Positions 52,089 through 60,146 of a stretch of 64,000 nucleotides of DNA are shown here, piece by piece (position 1 is the stretch's first letter; each line of letters begins with the position of its first letter). The position numbers were made by a program, and so were the translations under genes. The notes under the pieces are model-generated. The model worked only from the letters and a program-made list of their open reading frames with translations. It ran no database searches and had not been told where the DNA came from. Source of the DNA: Bradyrhizobium cajani (GTDB lineage Bacteria > Pseudomonadota > Alphaproteobacteria > Rhizobiales > Xanthobacteraceae); the NCBI RefSeq assembly GCF_009759665.1, contig NZ_WQNE01000027.1:59190-123189 (forward strand). Reading direction: 5' to 3'.

Positions 52089-52460
52089 ATGTTACGCAAG
52101 ATGATGATGGCGGCCGTGGCTGTTGCGGCGGTCGGACTGTCAGCGCCGCAGGCGGCACAGGCGCGGGGCGGTTTCGGGGGCTTCCATGGTGGCGGCTTCC
52201 ACGGTGGCGGTTGGCACGGCGGTGGCGGCTGGCATGGCCATTGGCATGGCGGAGGATTCTGGCCCGGTGTGGCCATCGGGGCGGGGCTCGCCGGCGCCGG
52301 CTATTACGGCGGCTATTACGGCTACGGCTCGCCCTATTACGGCGATCCCTATTATTATGGTACCGGCTACGACGATGGTTATGGCGGCTGCTACGTCGCG
52401 CGCAAGCGCGTCATGACGCCGGCAGGATGGCGCATCCGCCGCGTGGATGTTTGCGAATAG
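52089..52460 (+). CDS. Secreted Gly/His/Tyr-rich protein
   Basis: A 123-residue exported protein. GGAGGATCGAG precedes ATG 52089. The Sec signal ends APQAAQA. The mature region is FHGGGFHGGGWHGGGG-type repeats, then WPGVAIGAGLAGAGYYGG, a Tyr/Gly-rich part (YGSPYYGDPYYYGTG) and a C-terminal YVARKRVMTPAGWRIRRVDVC. Histidine density suggests metal binding, but this is a guess. Common type in rhizobia. Confidence 0.87.
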   Translation: MLRKMMMAAVAVAAVGLSAPQAAQARGGFGGFHGGGFHGGGWHGGGGWHGHWHGGGFWPGVAIGAGLAGAGYYGGYYGYGSPYYGDPYYYGTGYDDGYGGCYVARKRVMTPAGWRIRRVDVCE

Positions 52461-52487
52461 CCCCTTGGGCGCCGCGCCAAACCCCAT

Positions 52488-52530
52488 AAAAAAACAAGGC
52501 CGTTGACGCAGTATACCGTCAACGACCTTG
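52488..52530 (-). terminator. Rho-independent terminator for the gene at 52645
   Basis: On the minus strand, CAAGGTCGTTGACG and CGTCAACGGCCTTG form a 14-bp stem with one mismatch and an eight-base loop, followed by seven T. It lies 114 bp beyond the stop of the minus-strand gene at 52645. In the plus direction no T-run follows. Confidence 0.85.
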
Positions 52531-52644
52531 CCAGCCCCGGATATTGAAATCGGCTCACGCCATCCGGTGACGGCCACCATCGCGCGGAATCATACGGGCG
52601 AATGTGATCCAGTTCACAAGTGGCGAAAATAAACTGTGATCAGC

Positions 52645-53139
52645 TCAGCCGCGCGAGCGCTTGCGTGCGCTGGCATGGACGCGGTGTCGCGCCGGTTTCC
52701 TGCGGGTAACCGACGGAGTCTCGGCCTCTGTGGCCCGCGCACTGGCAAAGGACTGCCGCAAGCCGTCGATGGATTCGTTCAGCGCTGCGACCTGCTCGGA
52801 CAGGCGCTTGGTGTCGGCCTGCTGCGACGCCATCAGCCGCTTCATCGTCAGGAGCTGGTCCTGCACGACTTGCAGCTGGTCGATCGATTCCTGCTGCGTT
52901 GCCTCCAGCCCCCTGGTCTTTTCGACGAGCTGCTCGGACGCCTGCGCCGTGCGGGCCTGGAGCTGCCGCGACGCCACCACCCGGTCGGTCTCGGGTATGG
53001 CACCGGTATAGGCGCGCCAGACCGCGATCGATGTCACGCCGGCGATCAGGAGGAGGAGGGCCGCGGCGGTCAGCGCGATGGGCTGGGCGCCGAGACGGGC
53101 GAAGGGACTGGACGGCGCATCCTGTGCGAGATCGATCAT
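52645..53139 (-). CDS. Membrane-anchored coiled-coil protein
   Basis: A 164-residue protein with one membrane helix (PIALTAAALLLLIAGVTSIAVW, ~20-40), then an extended coiled coil (~65-135: SEQLVEKTRGLEATQQESID, QLLTMKRLMASQQADTKRL) and a basic C-terminal tail (RRKPARHRVHASARKRSRG). ATG 53139 is chosen. The layout suggests a structural envelope protein or a chemoreceptor-like scaffold; no family recognised. Confidence 0.8.
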   Translation of the reverse strand: MIDLAQDAPSSPFARLGAQPIALTAAALLLLIAGVTSIAVWRAYTGAIPETDRVVASRQLQARTAQASEQLVEKTRGLEATQQESIDQLQVVQDQLLTMKRLMASQQADTKRLSEQVAALNESIDGLRQSFASARATEAETPSVTRRKPARHRVHASARKRSRG

Positions 53140-53396
53140 CGCGAACAAAACCCAAATGGAAACTTGGTGAGTGGCGAAGACCGGCCTCAGCGGCCGGGGC
53201 GTCCCGAAAACGTTACATTTCGGCAACGAATGGGACCAAAAAGAGGCCGCCTGCCGAAAAAGCGTCATTGATCCAGTCGCGAACGCTCCCGCATCCGGGA
53301 CCGCGCCCGCGAAAAAGAAATCCCCGCCCACGCCGATCCGGCATGAACGGGGTATCTTCGTACGACGGCGACGGCCCGGCGGTCGCCGCAAATGCT

Positions 53397-53588
53397 TTAC
53401 GGACGTGCGGCCTTCATCGAAGGCTGGATCGTCATGCGGTAGGCTATGTAGGCGCTGCCGTCGAAGGTCTCCAGGACCTCGTCACAGGCCGGACACCGGT
53501 ACTCGCCCTTGTTCGCCGGCTGTGTCGCCAGCTCGAGCCGGCGAAAACCAGCCCCGCACGCCGCACACGTGACGTCGTTCTTCTTCAT
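53397..53588 (-). CDS. Small zinc-ribbon protein
   Basis: A 63-residue protein with paired CxxC motifs: CAACGAGF near the N-terminus and CPACDEVLETF in the middle, a rubredoxin-like zinc ribbon. The ending, DGSAYIAYRMTIQP, looks folded. Conserved in Bradyrhizobium-type genomes; function unknown. Confidence 0.82.
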   Translation of the reverse strand: MKKNDVTCAACGAGFRRLELATQPANKGEYRCPACDEVLETFDGSAYIAYRMTIQPSMKAARP

Positions 53589-53704
53589 ATGAGCCCCGTA
53601 AAACTACTGAAGCAGGCTCCTTAGCACGGCGCCGAGCGGAAGTCGGGTGGTTCATGACAGAAACATAAAATGTGATCGAAGTGACCGGCGCCGTCGGCCG
53701 CGGC

Positions 53705-54436
53705 TCACGGCTGAAATGGTGCGAACGGTCCCGAATAGGTCTTCGATCGCGGCACTGCGTAAGGTCCGAGCCGGGACGTCTTGAGCCCGAGCCGCACCAG
53801 CGCTTCCGCCAGCGTCACCGCCGCGGCGACGCCGTCGACCACCGGCAGGCCGTGCGTGGCTGCGAGCTCGGCGGCGAGATCGGCCATGCCGGCGCAGCCG
53901 AGCACGATGGCCTCTGCACGATCGTCACGGATGGCGGCGGTGATTTCCGCGGAGATCTTTGCGAGCGCCTCAGGATTGCGCTCCTCGAGCGCGAGCACGG
54001 GGACCTCGGCGGCGCGGACGCGGGCGCAACGCTCGGCGAGGCCGTACTTCGTGAGGTTATGCTCGATCGGCACGATGGAGACACCGAGCGTCGTCACCAC
54101 GGCAAATCGCGCCGCGATCAGGCTCGCCATGTGGAAGCCGGCTTCGCCGATGCCGATCACCGGCGCTTTCGCGGCAGCGCGCGCGGCGTCGAGGCCGGTG
54201 TCGTCGAAGCAGGCGATGATATGCGCATCGGCGCCGTCGCGATCGGCCTCGCGGATGCAGCCGAGCATGCCGGGCACGGCGAAAGCTTCGTCGTAAAATC
54301 CCTCGATCGAGACCGGGCCCATCGCCGGCTGGCGTGCGTCGATCACGGTCGCGGGGAGGGCGACGCTGCGCGCAGCAGCGGCGATCTTCGCCGTCATCGA
54401 CGCCGTGGTGTTGGGATTGACGACATGCAGCCGCAT
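53705..54436 (-). CDS. Asp/Glu/hydantoin racemase family protein
   Basis: A 243-residue racemase. Two catalytic cysteines are at IIACFDDTGLDAAR (~72) and VLGCAGMADLA (~178). RLHVVNPNTTASMT at the N-terminus is the hydantoin-racemase signature. ATG 54436 starts four bases after the stop of the PotC-like permease gene, so this is the last gene of the ABC operon. It suggests that the imported compound is a chiral amino acid, hydantoin or related amide that is racemised on entry. Confidence 0.92.
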   Translation of the reverse strand: MRLHVVNPNTTASMTAKIAAAARSVALPATVIDARQPAMGPVSIEGFYDEAFAVPGMLGCIREADRDGADAHIIACFDDTGLDAARAAAKAPVIGIGEAGFHMASLIAARFAVVTTLGVSIVPIEHNLTKYGLAERCARVRAAEVPVLALEERNPEALAKISAEITAAIRDDRAEAIVLGCAGMADLAAELAATHGLPVVDGVAAAVTLAEALVRLGLKTSRLGPYAVPRSKTYSGPFAPFQP

Positions 54437-54440
54437 CGGA

Positions 54441-55319
54441 TCAGACAAGCCCTTTACCGGCGTCCGAGCCCTTGGCCGCCTGCCGCTTGTTGAGCATGTG
54501 GATGGTGCCGAGCGCAAGCGTGATCACCGTGAACGAGACCGCCGAGATCACGGTGCCGAGCGCATAGATGTCGGGGTTCGTCACGGTGGTGGTGAGGCCC
54601 TGGAGATCGAGCGGCAACGTGTTCACCGCCCCGATGGCCTGGCTCGAGCGCGCGAGCTCGTCCCAGGACAGCGTGAAGCCGAACAAGCCGATGCCGATCA
54701 CCGAGGGCAGGATGATCGGCAGCACGACATGACGGAAGGTCTGCCACGGCGTCGCCCCGAGATCGCGTGCGGCTTCCTCGAGCCTGGGGTCGAAGCGGTT
54801 GAAGATCGCGAACATGATGAGCAGGCCGAACGGCAGCGTCCAGGTCAGGTGCGCGCCGAGGCCGGAGGTGAGCAGGCCCATCGAGGTCTCGAAATTCTCG
54901 TTCCAGTGCGCCTTGATCAGATCGTCGATGATGCGGAATTCAAGCGAGATGCCGAGCGAGGTGATGATCGAGGGCACGATGAGGCTCGCGATCGCCGAGT
55001 AGAACAGAATGCTCTGCGCCTTGAACTTCCTGCGGAACGCCATGCCGGCGGCGACCGAGAGCACGACGGTGACAATCATCACGATGATGCCGAGCAGCAG
55101 CGAGCGGCGGAACGCCGCGCCGAGATCGACGATGCCGGTGCCCTGGAACAGTTTTGCGATCCAGAAGGTCGAGACGCCGTTCATCGGGAAGGTGAGGCCG
55201 CCCTGCGGCCCCTGGAACGACAGCACGTAGATCGCGATCATCGGGCCGTAGAGGAACAGCACATAGGCCGCGAAGAAGATCGCGAGCACGTAGAAGGAGC
55301 GTGGGCGTCCCTCCTTCAT
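54441..55319 (-). CDS. ABC transporter permease, PotC-like
   Basis: A 292-residue permease with six membrane helices of the spermidine/putrescine type. The EAA loop is LEEAARDLGATPWQTFRHVV (~180). It begins one base after the stop of the PotB-like gene's end, so the pair is co-translated. Confidence 0.93.
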   Translation of the reverse strand: MKEGRPRSFYVLAIFFAAYVLFLYGPMIAIYVLSFQGPQGGLTFPMNGVSTFWIAKLFQGTGIVDLGAAFRRSLLLGIIVMIVTVVLSVAAGMAFRRKFKAQSILFYSAIASLIVPSIITSLGISLEFRIIDDLIKAHWNENFETSMGLLTSGLGAHLTWTLPFGLLIMFAIFNRFDPRLEEAARDLGATPWQTFRHVVLPIILPSVIGIGLFGFTLSWDELARSSQAIGAVNTLPLDLQGLTTTVTNPDIYALGTVISAVSFTVITLALGTIHMLNKRQAAKGSDAGKGLV

Positions 55320-55320
55320 G

Positions 55321-56274
55321 CTAGAGCTCCTTCTTGATGTCGACGATGCGCGACATCATGGTGATGATCAGGAAGGTGATCGCGAGCAGGATCACGGCGT
55401 TGGCGGCGGCGGCCGGGAATTGCAGCGCGTTCACGCGCGTCTCGATGATCTTGCCGGCGGCGGCGATCTGCTGGCCGCCCATCACGCCGATGGTGATGAA
55501 ATCGCCCATCACGATGGTGATGACGAAGATCGAGCCTATCACGATGCCGGGCTTGGCGAGCGGAATGATGACGTTGACCAGCGTCTGGAAGCCGGTGGCA
55601 CCGGCATCATAGGCCGCCTCGATCAACGACTTGTCGATGCGCACCATCGAATTGAAGATCGGGACCACCATGAAGAAGGTGAAGAGGTGCACTAGCGCCA
55701 GCACCACGGAGAACTCGGAGAACAGCAGCCACTCGAGGGGATGGTTGATCAGCCCCGTCTTCACCAGGCCCGAGTTGACGAGGCCGTTGCGCCCGAGCAG
55801 CGGAATCCACGCGATCATGCGGATGACGTTGGAGGTCCAGAACGGGATCGTGCAGAGCAGTGACAATCCCATCTGCCAGGTCTTCGACTTGACGTGGAAG
55901 GCGAGGAAATAGGCGACCCAGAAGCCGATGAAGAGCGTGATGGCCCAGACCAGGAAGCACAGCTTGAGCGTCTTCAGATAGGTCTTGGCGATGGTGCAGA
56001 GCTCGGGGAGCTGCGCGATGCAGCCTTCGAACGTATCGGTGTAGCCGCGGCCTGAGAAGGCCGGCAGCAGCTGGTACTCGTTGTAATCCCAGAACGAGAC
56101 GATGACGACGAACATCAGCGGGATGAGGAAGAAGGCGAGAAACACCAGCATCATCGGCCCGGCCTGGAGCCAGGAGATGAAGGAGGGCGACAGGCGCGTC
56201 ACTTTCGCGACGCGCGCCGAGCCCGACCCCGGGATCAATCCCGGGGATGCCTGTTGCAGGACCTCTTCCGGCAT
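55321..56274 (-). CDS. ABC transporter permease, PotB-like
   Basis: A 317-residue permease. The N-terminal tail is followed by AGPMMLVFLAFFLIPLMFVV and six helices in all; IEAAYDAGATGFQTLVNVII is the EAA loop (~230). ATG 56274 is used: it starts five bases after the binding-protein stop. The longer frame to 56475 lies inside that gene. Confidence 0.93.
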   Translation of the reverse strand: MPEEVLQQASPGLIPGSGSARVAKVTRLSPSFISWLQAGPMMLVFLAFFLIPLMFVVIVSFWDYNEYQLLPAFSGRGYTDTFEGCIAQLPELCTIAKTYLKTLKLCFLVWAITLFIGFWVAYFLAFHVKSKTWQMGLSLLCTIPFWTSNVIRMIAWIPLLGRNGLVNSGLVKTGLINHPLEWLLFSEFSVVLALVHLFTFFMVVPIFNSMVRIDKSLIEAAYDAGATGFQTLVNVIIPLAKPGIVIGSIFVITIVMGDFITIGVMGGQQIAAAGKIIETRVNALQFPAAAANAVILLAITFLIITMMSRIVDIKKEL

Positions 56275-56279
56275 GTCCG

Positions 56280-57569
56280 TTATGCCGCGATGAACTCGTT
56301 CCACTTGCGGACCATGTAGTCGTTTTCGTCCATCACGGCGTTCCAGCACGCGACGCCGCCCATGCGGTCCTCGTAGGAGCCGCCGTCGCGCACCGCGCCG
56401 GCCTTCTCCAGCAGCGAGCCATCGGGCGCCTTGATGTCCTTCTCGGCCGGCTTGCCTTCCATCCAGTACGCCCACTCGTAAGGCTCCATGTGCGCCTTCG
56501 CGGTGGAGAGCACGGCCGAATAGTAGCCCTGGCGATTGAGATAGGCGCCGGCATAGCCCGACAGGAACCAGTTCACGAACTCATAGGCCCACTCGAGCTT
56601 CGCGCCCGAGACACCCTTGGAGACGCAGAATCCCGAAGCCCAGGAGCGGTAGCCTTCCTTGAGCGGCTGGAAGGTACAGGGGATGCCCATCGAGCGCACC
56701 TTCGTCACCGCCGGCGACCACATCGACTGGATCACGGTTTCGCCCGACGCCATCAGGTTGACGCTCTCGTTGAAGTCCTTCCAGAAGGCGCGGAATTGAC
56801 CGGCCTTCTTGGCCTCGGTCATCACCTTCATGGTGAGATCGATCTCTTCCTTGGTCATGTTGCCCTTGTCGGCATATTTGTACTTGCCGGAGGCTTCCAC
56901 GACCATCGCGGCATCCATGATGCCGATCGAGGGGATGTTGAGGATAGAGGCCTTGCCCTTGAATTCGGGATTGAGCAGTTCGGCCCACGAGCTGATGGGA
57001 CGCTTGATCAGGTCGGGGCGGATGCCCAGCGTGTCGGCGTTGTAGACGGTCGGGATCAGCGTCACGAACTCGGTCGCCGACGTCGCGAACTTCTTGGAAT
57101 CTTTGCCTTCGAGATAGAGCACCTTCCAGGGCGCGGTGCCCTGGTTGCCGATCTTCTTGCCGCCGGGCGTCTCGCCCTTGGTGAAGACGGGCGTGATGTT
57201 GTCGAATTCCTTGATCTTCCTGGCGTCGAGGGCAAGGATGTTGCCCGAGGGCACCAGCTTCTTCAGCGAGAAATATTCGGTGTCCAGCACGTCGAAGGAG
57301 TTCGGCTGGGTCATCACGCGCTTGGTGACGTCGTCGGTGGTCGCGGTGATGTATTCGATCTTGATGCCGGTGTCCTTGAGACATTGCTTGGAGATGTCGT
57401 CACCCTCGTTCACGGCGGTGCCGAGATAGCGCAGCACCTTCGCATCGGCCGACTTCACATAGGGAAAGCCGGTGATGGCGCCGGAGCCGGCGGCAAGGCC
57501 GGCGAAACCCGCGGTACCCTTGAGCAGCGTGCGGCGGCTGAGGCCGTTCTTTCTGGTCGTCTCGGTCAT
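56280..57569 (-). CDS. ABC transporter substrate-binding protein, polyamine-type
   Basis: A 429-residue periplasmic protein. The N-terminus has a Tat signal (SRRTLLKGTAGFAGLAAGSG). The mature domain (VLRYLGTAVNEGDDISKQC) fits the PotD/SBP_bac_8 fold, longer than typical PotD (~350). AGGAG precedes ATG 57569. It would deliver its ligand to the PotBC-like permeases. Tat export suggests folding or cofactor binding before export. Confidence 0.92.
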   Translation of the reverse strand: MTETTRKNGLSRRTLLKGTAGFAGLAAGSGAITGFPYVKSADAKVLRYLGTAVNEGDDISKQCLKDTGIKIEYITATTDDVTKRVMTQPNSFDVLDTEYFSLKKLVPSGNILALDARKIKEFDNITPVFTKGETPGGKKIGNQGTAPWKVLYLEGKDSKKFATSATEFVTLIPTVYNADTLGIRPDLIKRPISSWAELLNPEFKGKASILNIPSIGIMDAAMVVEASGKYKYADKGNMTKEEIDLTMKVMTEAKKAGQFRAFWKDFNESVNLMASGETVIQSMWSPAVTKVRSMGIPCTFQPLKEGYRSWASGFCVSKGVSGAKLEWAYEFVNWFLSGYAGAYLNRQGYYSAVLSTAKAHMEPYEWAYWMEGKPAEKDIKAPDGSLLEKAGAVRDGGSYEDRMGGVACWNAVMDENDYMVRKWNEFIAA

Positions 57570-57611
57570 ATCAGTCACTCCTCTGTTGCGCATTCCAGTG
57601 ATTGATCGGCG

Positions 57612-58598
57612 CTATTGCAGGCGTTGCGCCTTGGCGGGGTCCCAGGTGGCCAGCACGCGATCGCCCGGACGGAACGGGTGGACGTCGAAGGTGGCCTCGG
57701 GAACGTGGGAGAACAGGGCGGTGCCGTCGTCGAGCGTGAGCGAGACCGCGACGTAGGAGCCCTGATACTCGGTCTGGGTTAGCAGCGCCGGCGCGCCGAA
57801 CGCGCCGTCGGCGAACGGCACGATGCCGAGCTGATCGGCGCGCACGGCGATCAGTTTGCCGGCGTCGCTGAGCACGTTGTGGCCACCGATGAAGCGCGCC
57901 ACGAATTCGGTGCGGGGGTGATGGAAGATGTCGCGGGCCGAGCCTTGCTGCTCGATCCTGCCGTGATTCATCACCACGATGTGGTCGGCGAGCGCCATCG
58001 CCTCTTCCTGGCCGTGGGTGACCTGGATGAAGCTGATGCCGAGCTCACGCTGGAGCCGCTTCAGCTCGCCGCGCATCTTGACGCGCAGGAACGGATCGAG
58101 CGCGGAGAGCGGTTCGTCGAGCAGGAGGATCTGCGGCTCGGTGATCAGCGCGCGGGCGAGGGCGACGCGCTGCTGCTGGCCGCCGGAGAGCTGTGCCGGG
58201 AGCCGGCCCGCATATTGGCTCATCGCCACCAGTTCGAGCAGCTCGCCGGCACGCTTGTGTCGCGTGGCCCGATCGATGCCGCGCATCTTCAGGGCGAACG
58301 CGACATTATCGATGACCATCAGGTGCGGAAACAGCGCGTAGGACTGGAACATCATGGCCGTGCCGCGCTTGGCAGGCTCGAGGTCGGTGACGTTCTGCGC
58401 GCCGAGGATGATGTCGCCCGCGCTGACCGCCTCATGGCCCGCGATCATGCGCAAGGTCGAGGTCTTGCCGCAGCCGGAGGGGCCAAGCAGGCAGCAATAG
58501 GTGCCGGCCGGGATCTTCAGGTTGACATCGTCGACCGCCAGCGTGGTGTCGTAGCGCTTGGTGACGGCGACCAGTTCGAGAGCGGCGGGAGTGGCCAT
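57612..58598 (-). CDS. ABC transporter ATP-binding protein, PotA-like
   Basis: A 328-residue ATPase. Walker A is GPSGCGKTSTLRMIAG (~36-51), the signature LSGGQQQRVALARAL (~139) and Walker B LLLDEPLSALD. The C-terminal ~90 residues form the TOBE-type OB domain of PotA/FbpC transporters. It is first in the operon and diverges from the GntR gene. ATG 58598 is chosen over the upstream in-frame Met. Confidence 0.93.
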   Translation of the reverse strand: MATPAALELVAVTKRYDTTLAVDDVNLKIPAGTYCCLLGPSGCGKTSTLRMIAGHEAVSAGDIILGAQNVTDLEPAKRGTAMMFQSYALFPHLMVIDNVAFALKMRGIDRATRHKRAGELLELVAMSQYAGRLPAQLSGGQQQRVALARALITEPQILLLDEPLSALDPFLRVKMRGELKRLQRELGISFIQVTHGQEEAMALADHIVVMNHGRIEQQGSARDIFHHPRTEFVARFIGGHNVLSDAGKLIAVRADQLGIVPFADGAFGAPALLTQTEYQGSYVAVSLTLDDGTALFSHVPEATFDVHPFRPGDRVLATWDPAKAQRLQ

Positions 58599-58851
58599 GA
58601 CATGTCCGAGGAGGGGGCGATGCTCCGCCTCTCTCCGCAAGGTCCGTGCCAACAGCTCCTGTTCGGCCAATTTTCAAAACTGTGTAGCGCAGTCAGATCG
58701 TTAGCTCGATTCCGGGGGGTTTGGCTGCCCGCCGCATGTTCAGCCGTCTGCACACAAAACGGGCGAAGATTGTATAAAGTTTCGCCTGTGATTGGATACA
58801 GCTCGTCGTCTAACATTCGAGGCCGAACGTCGCCGATCGAGCCTCACATCC
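58599..58851. promoter_or_regulatory. Divergent promoter region, GntR gene/ABC operon
   Basis: 253 bp between divergent genes. TTGTATAAAG (about 58769) and GGATACAGC (about 58793) carry inverted TGTAT/ATACA half-sites 19 bp apart, similar to FCD-type GntR operators. No exact palindrome, so this is a weak candidate for the regulator's site. Confidence 0.4.
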
Positions 58852-59559
58852 ATGGCCGCCAAGTCCCGCCCGAAATCCGACGCGCCAGATGCGAGCGATC
58901 GCGTCAGCCGCATCCGGGAGGGCGTGACCGCCGCGATCCTCGAACATCGCCTGCTGCCCGGCACGAAGCTCGGCGAGGACGAGATCGGCGAGATCTATGG
59001 CGCGAGCCGCACGCTGGTCCGCACCGCGCTTCAGCAACTCGCCCATGAAGGCATCGTCAACATCGAGAAGAACCGCGGCGCGTTCGTCGCGCGACCGACG
59101 CCTGCGGACGCCCGCGAGGTGTTCGAGGCGCGCCGCCTGATCGAGCCGACCATCGTCGATCACGCGATCGATGCGGCGTCGCCGGCCTGGATCGATCGCC
59201 TCCAGCAGCATCTCGCTGAAGAGCGCGAGGCGGAATTGCGCGGTGATGCACGCGCCTCGGTGCGGCTCTCCGGCGAGTTTCACCGCCTCGTCGCCGAGAT
59301 GAGTGGGCACAGCATCTATCTGGGCTTTCTGAAGGAGTTGATCGCGCGCTCCTCGCTGATCATCCTGCTCTACCGCCGCCACGACACGCCGGCCTGCGGC
59401 ACCGACCATCACGCCGGCATTGTTGCTGCGATCCGCAAGTGCGACAGAGAGGCTGCGCGCGCGCAGATGCTGTCGCATCTGACCGAGATCGAGGCCGAGC
59501 TGTTCCTGAAAGATCCCGCCGCCGACGAGCTGCGGCTCGCGGATGTGCTCGGCGCCTGA
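58852..59559 (+). CDS. GntR family transcriptional regulator, FCD type
   Basis: A 235-residue regulator. The winged helix has LGEDEIGEIYGASRTLVRTAL (quoted in part) and GIVNIEKNRGAFVARP; the C-terminal FCD domain has metal-site-like D/H residues (RRLIEPTIVDH, GEFHRLVAEMSGH, HHAGIVAAI). The ATG at 58852 is chosen over an in-frame TTG at 58792. Position and strand suggest that it controls the divergent ABC/racemase operon, sensing a small acid or amino acid. Confidence 0.92.
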   Translation: MAAKSRPKSDAPDASDRVSRIREGVTAAILEHRLLPGTKLGEDEIGEIYGASRTLVRTALQQLAHEGIVNIEKNRGAFVARPTPADAREVFEARRLIEPTIVDHAIDAASPAWIDRLQQHLAEEREAELRGDARASVRLSGEFHRLVAEMSGHSIYLGFLKELIARSSLIILLYRRHDTPACGTDHHAGIVAAIRKCDREAARAQMLSHLTEIEAELFLKDPAADELRLADVLGA

Positions 59560-59565
59560 GCTTGC

Positions 59566-59775
59566 CTAGGTCAGCGGCGGTCCCTGGTTTCGCCTGACGA
59601 TCTTCAGCACGAGCAGCGCGGCACCGAGCGTAAGGAACAGTGCGCCAAAGATCATCGTAACGGTGGATTCGAACGTCACGCCGACGCCGGTCAGCAGGCA
59701 TCCGATGATGATTGCGAAGAGTCCGCCAAGTTTCTTGGCCAGCAGAACGTGTCCGTCACTCGCTTGTGCCATCAT
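59566..59775 (-). CDS. Small two-helix membrane protein
   Basis: A 69-residue protein with two hydrophobic helices (KLGGLFAIIIGCLLTGVGV and MIFGALFLTLGAALLVLKIV). Its end lies 7 bp from the stop of the GntR gene on the other strand. No function can be assigned. Confidence 0.7.
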   Translation of the reverse strand: MMAQASDGHVLLAKKLGGLFAIIIGCLLTGVGVTFESTVTMIFGALFLTLGAALLVLKIVRRNQGPPLT

Positions 59776-60146
59776 GTCACGCCTCGTTCACATGATGTCG
59801 GGTCTGCCTTGAGGCTTCCTCCTGCCCATGATCCTCTGTGGCGCAGCCCGCGCGGATCGTACTGCAGTACAGGGCAGCTACAATCCTGCGTTGATCAAGA
59901 TTGCGAGCAGTTACCCGTCTTTGAATAGAGTTCGATGCATGCGAGACAGCATCGCTTACGCATCTGCGGGAGCGTTCCGTGCGATGCGCGCTCGTTGCGT
60001 CCGGAGATGGGGCCGTATGGCAGGGCTGCGAAATCATCTCACGGTTGCAAATTGACTCTGCCTGGTCGACGGAATCAATTGACGTGCAGGGCGTCGAGTT
60101 CCGGATCGAAGCCGACAACGTTGAACCCGTTCTGCGGAGTGGTGCC
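59776..60146. other. 371-bp intergenic region
   Basis: Upstream of the amidohydrolase gene. It contains the perfect 12-bp palindrome GTACTGCAGTAC (about 59859-59870), which could be a regulator site. No other gene-like frame is convincing. Confidence 0.5.
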
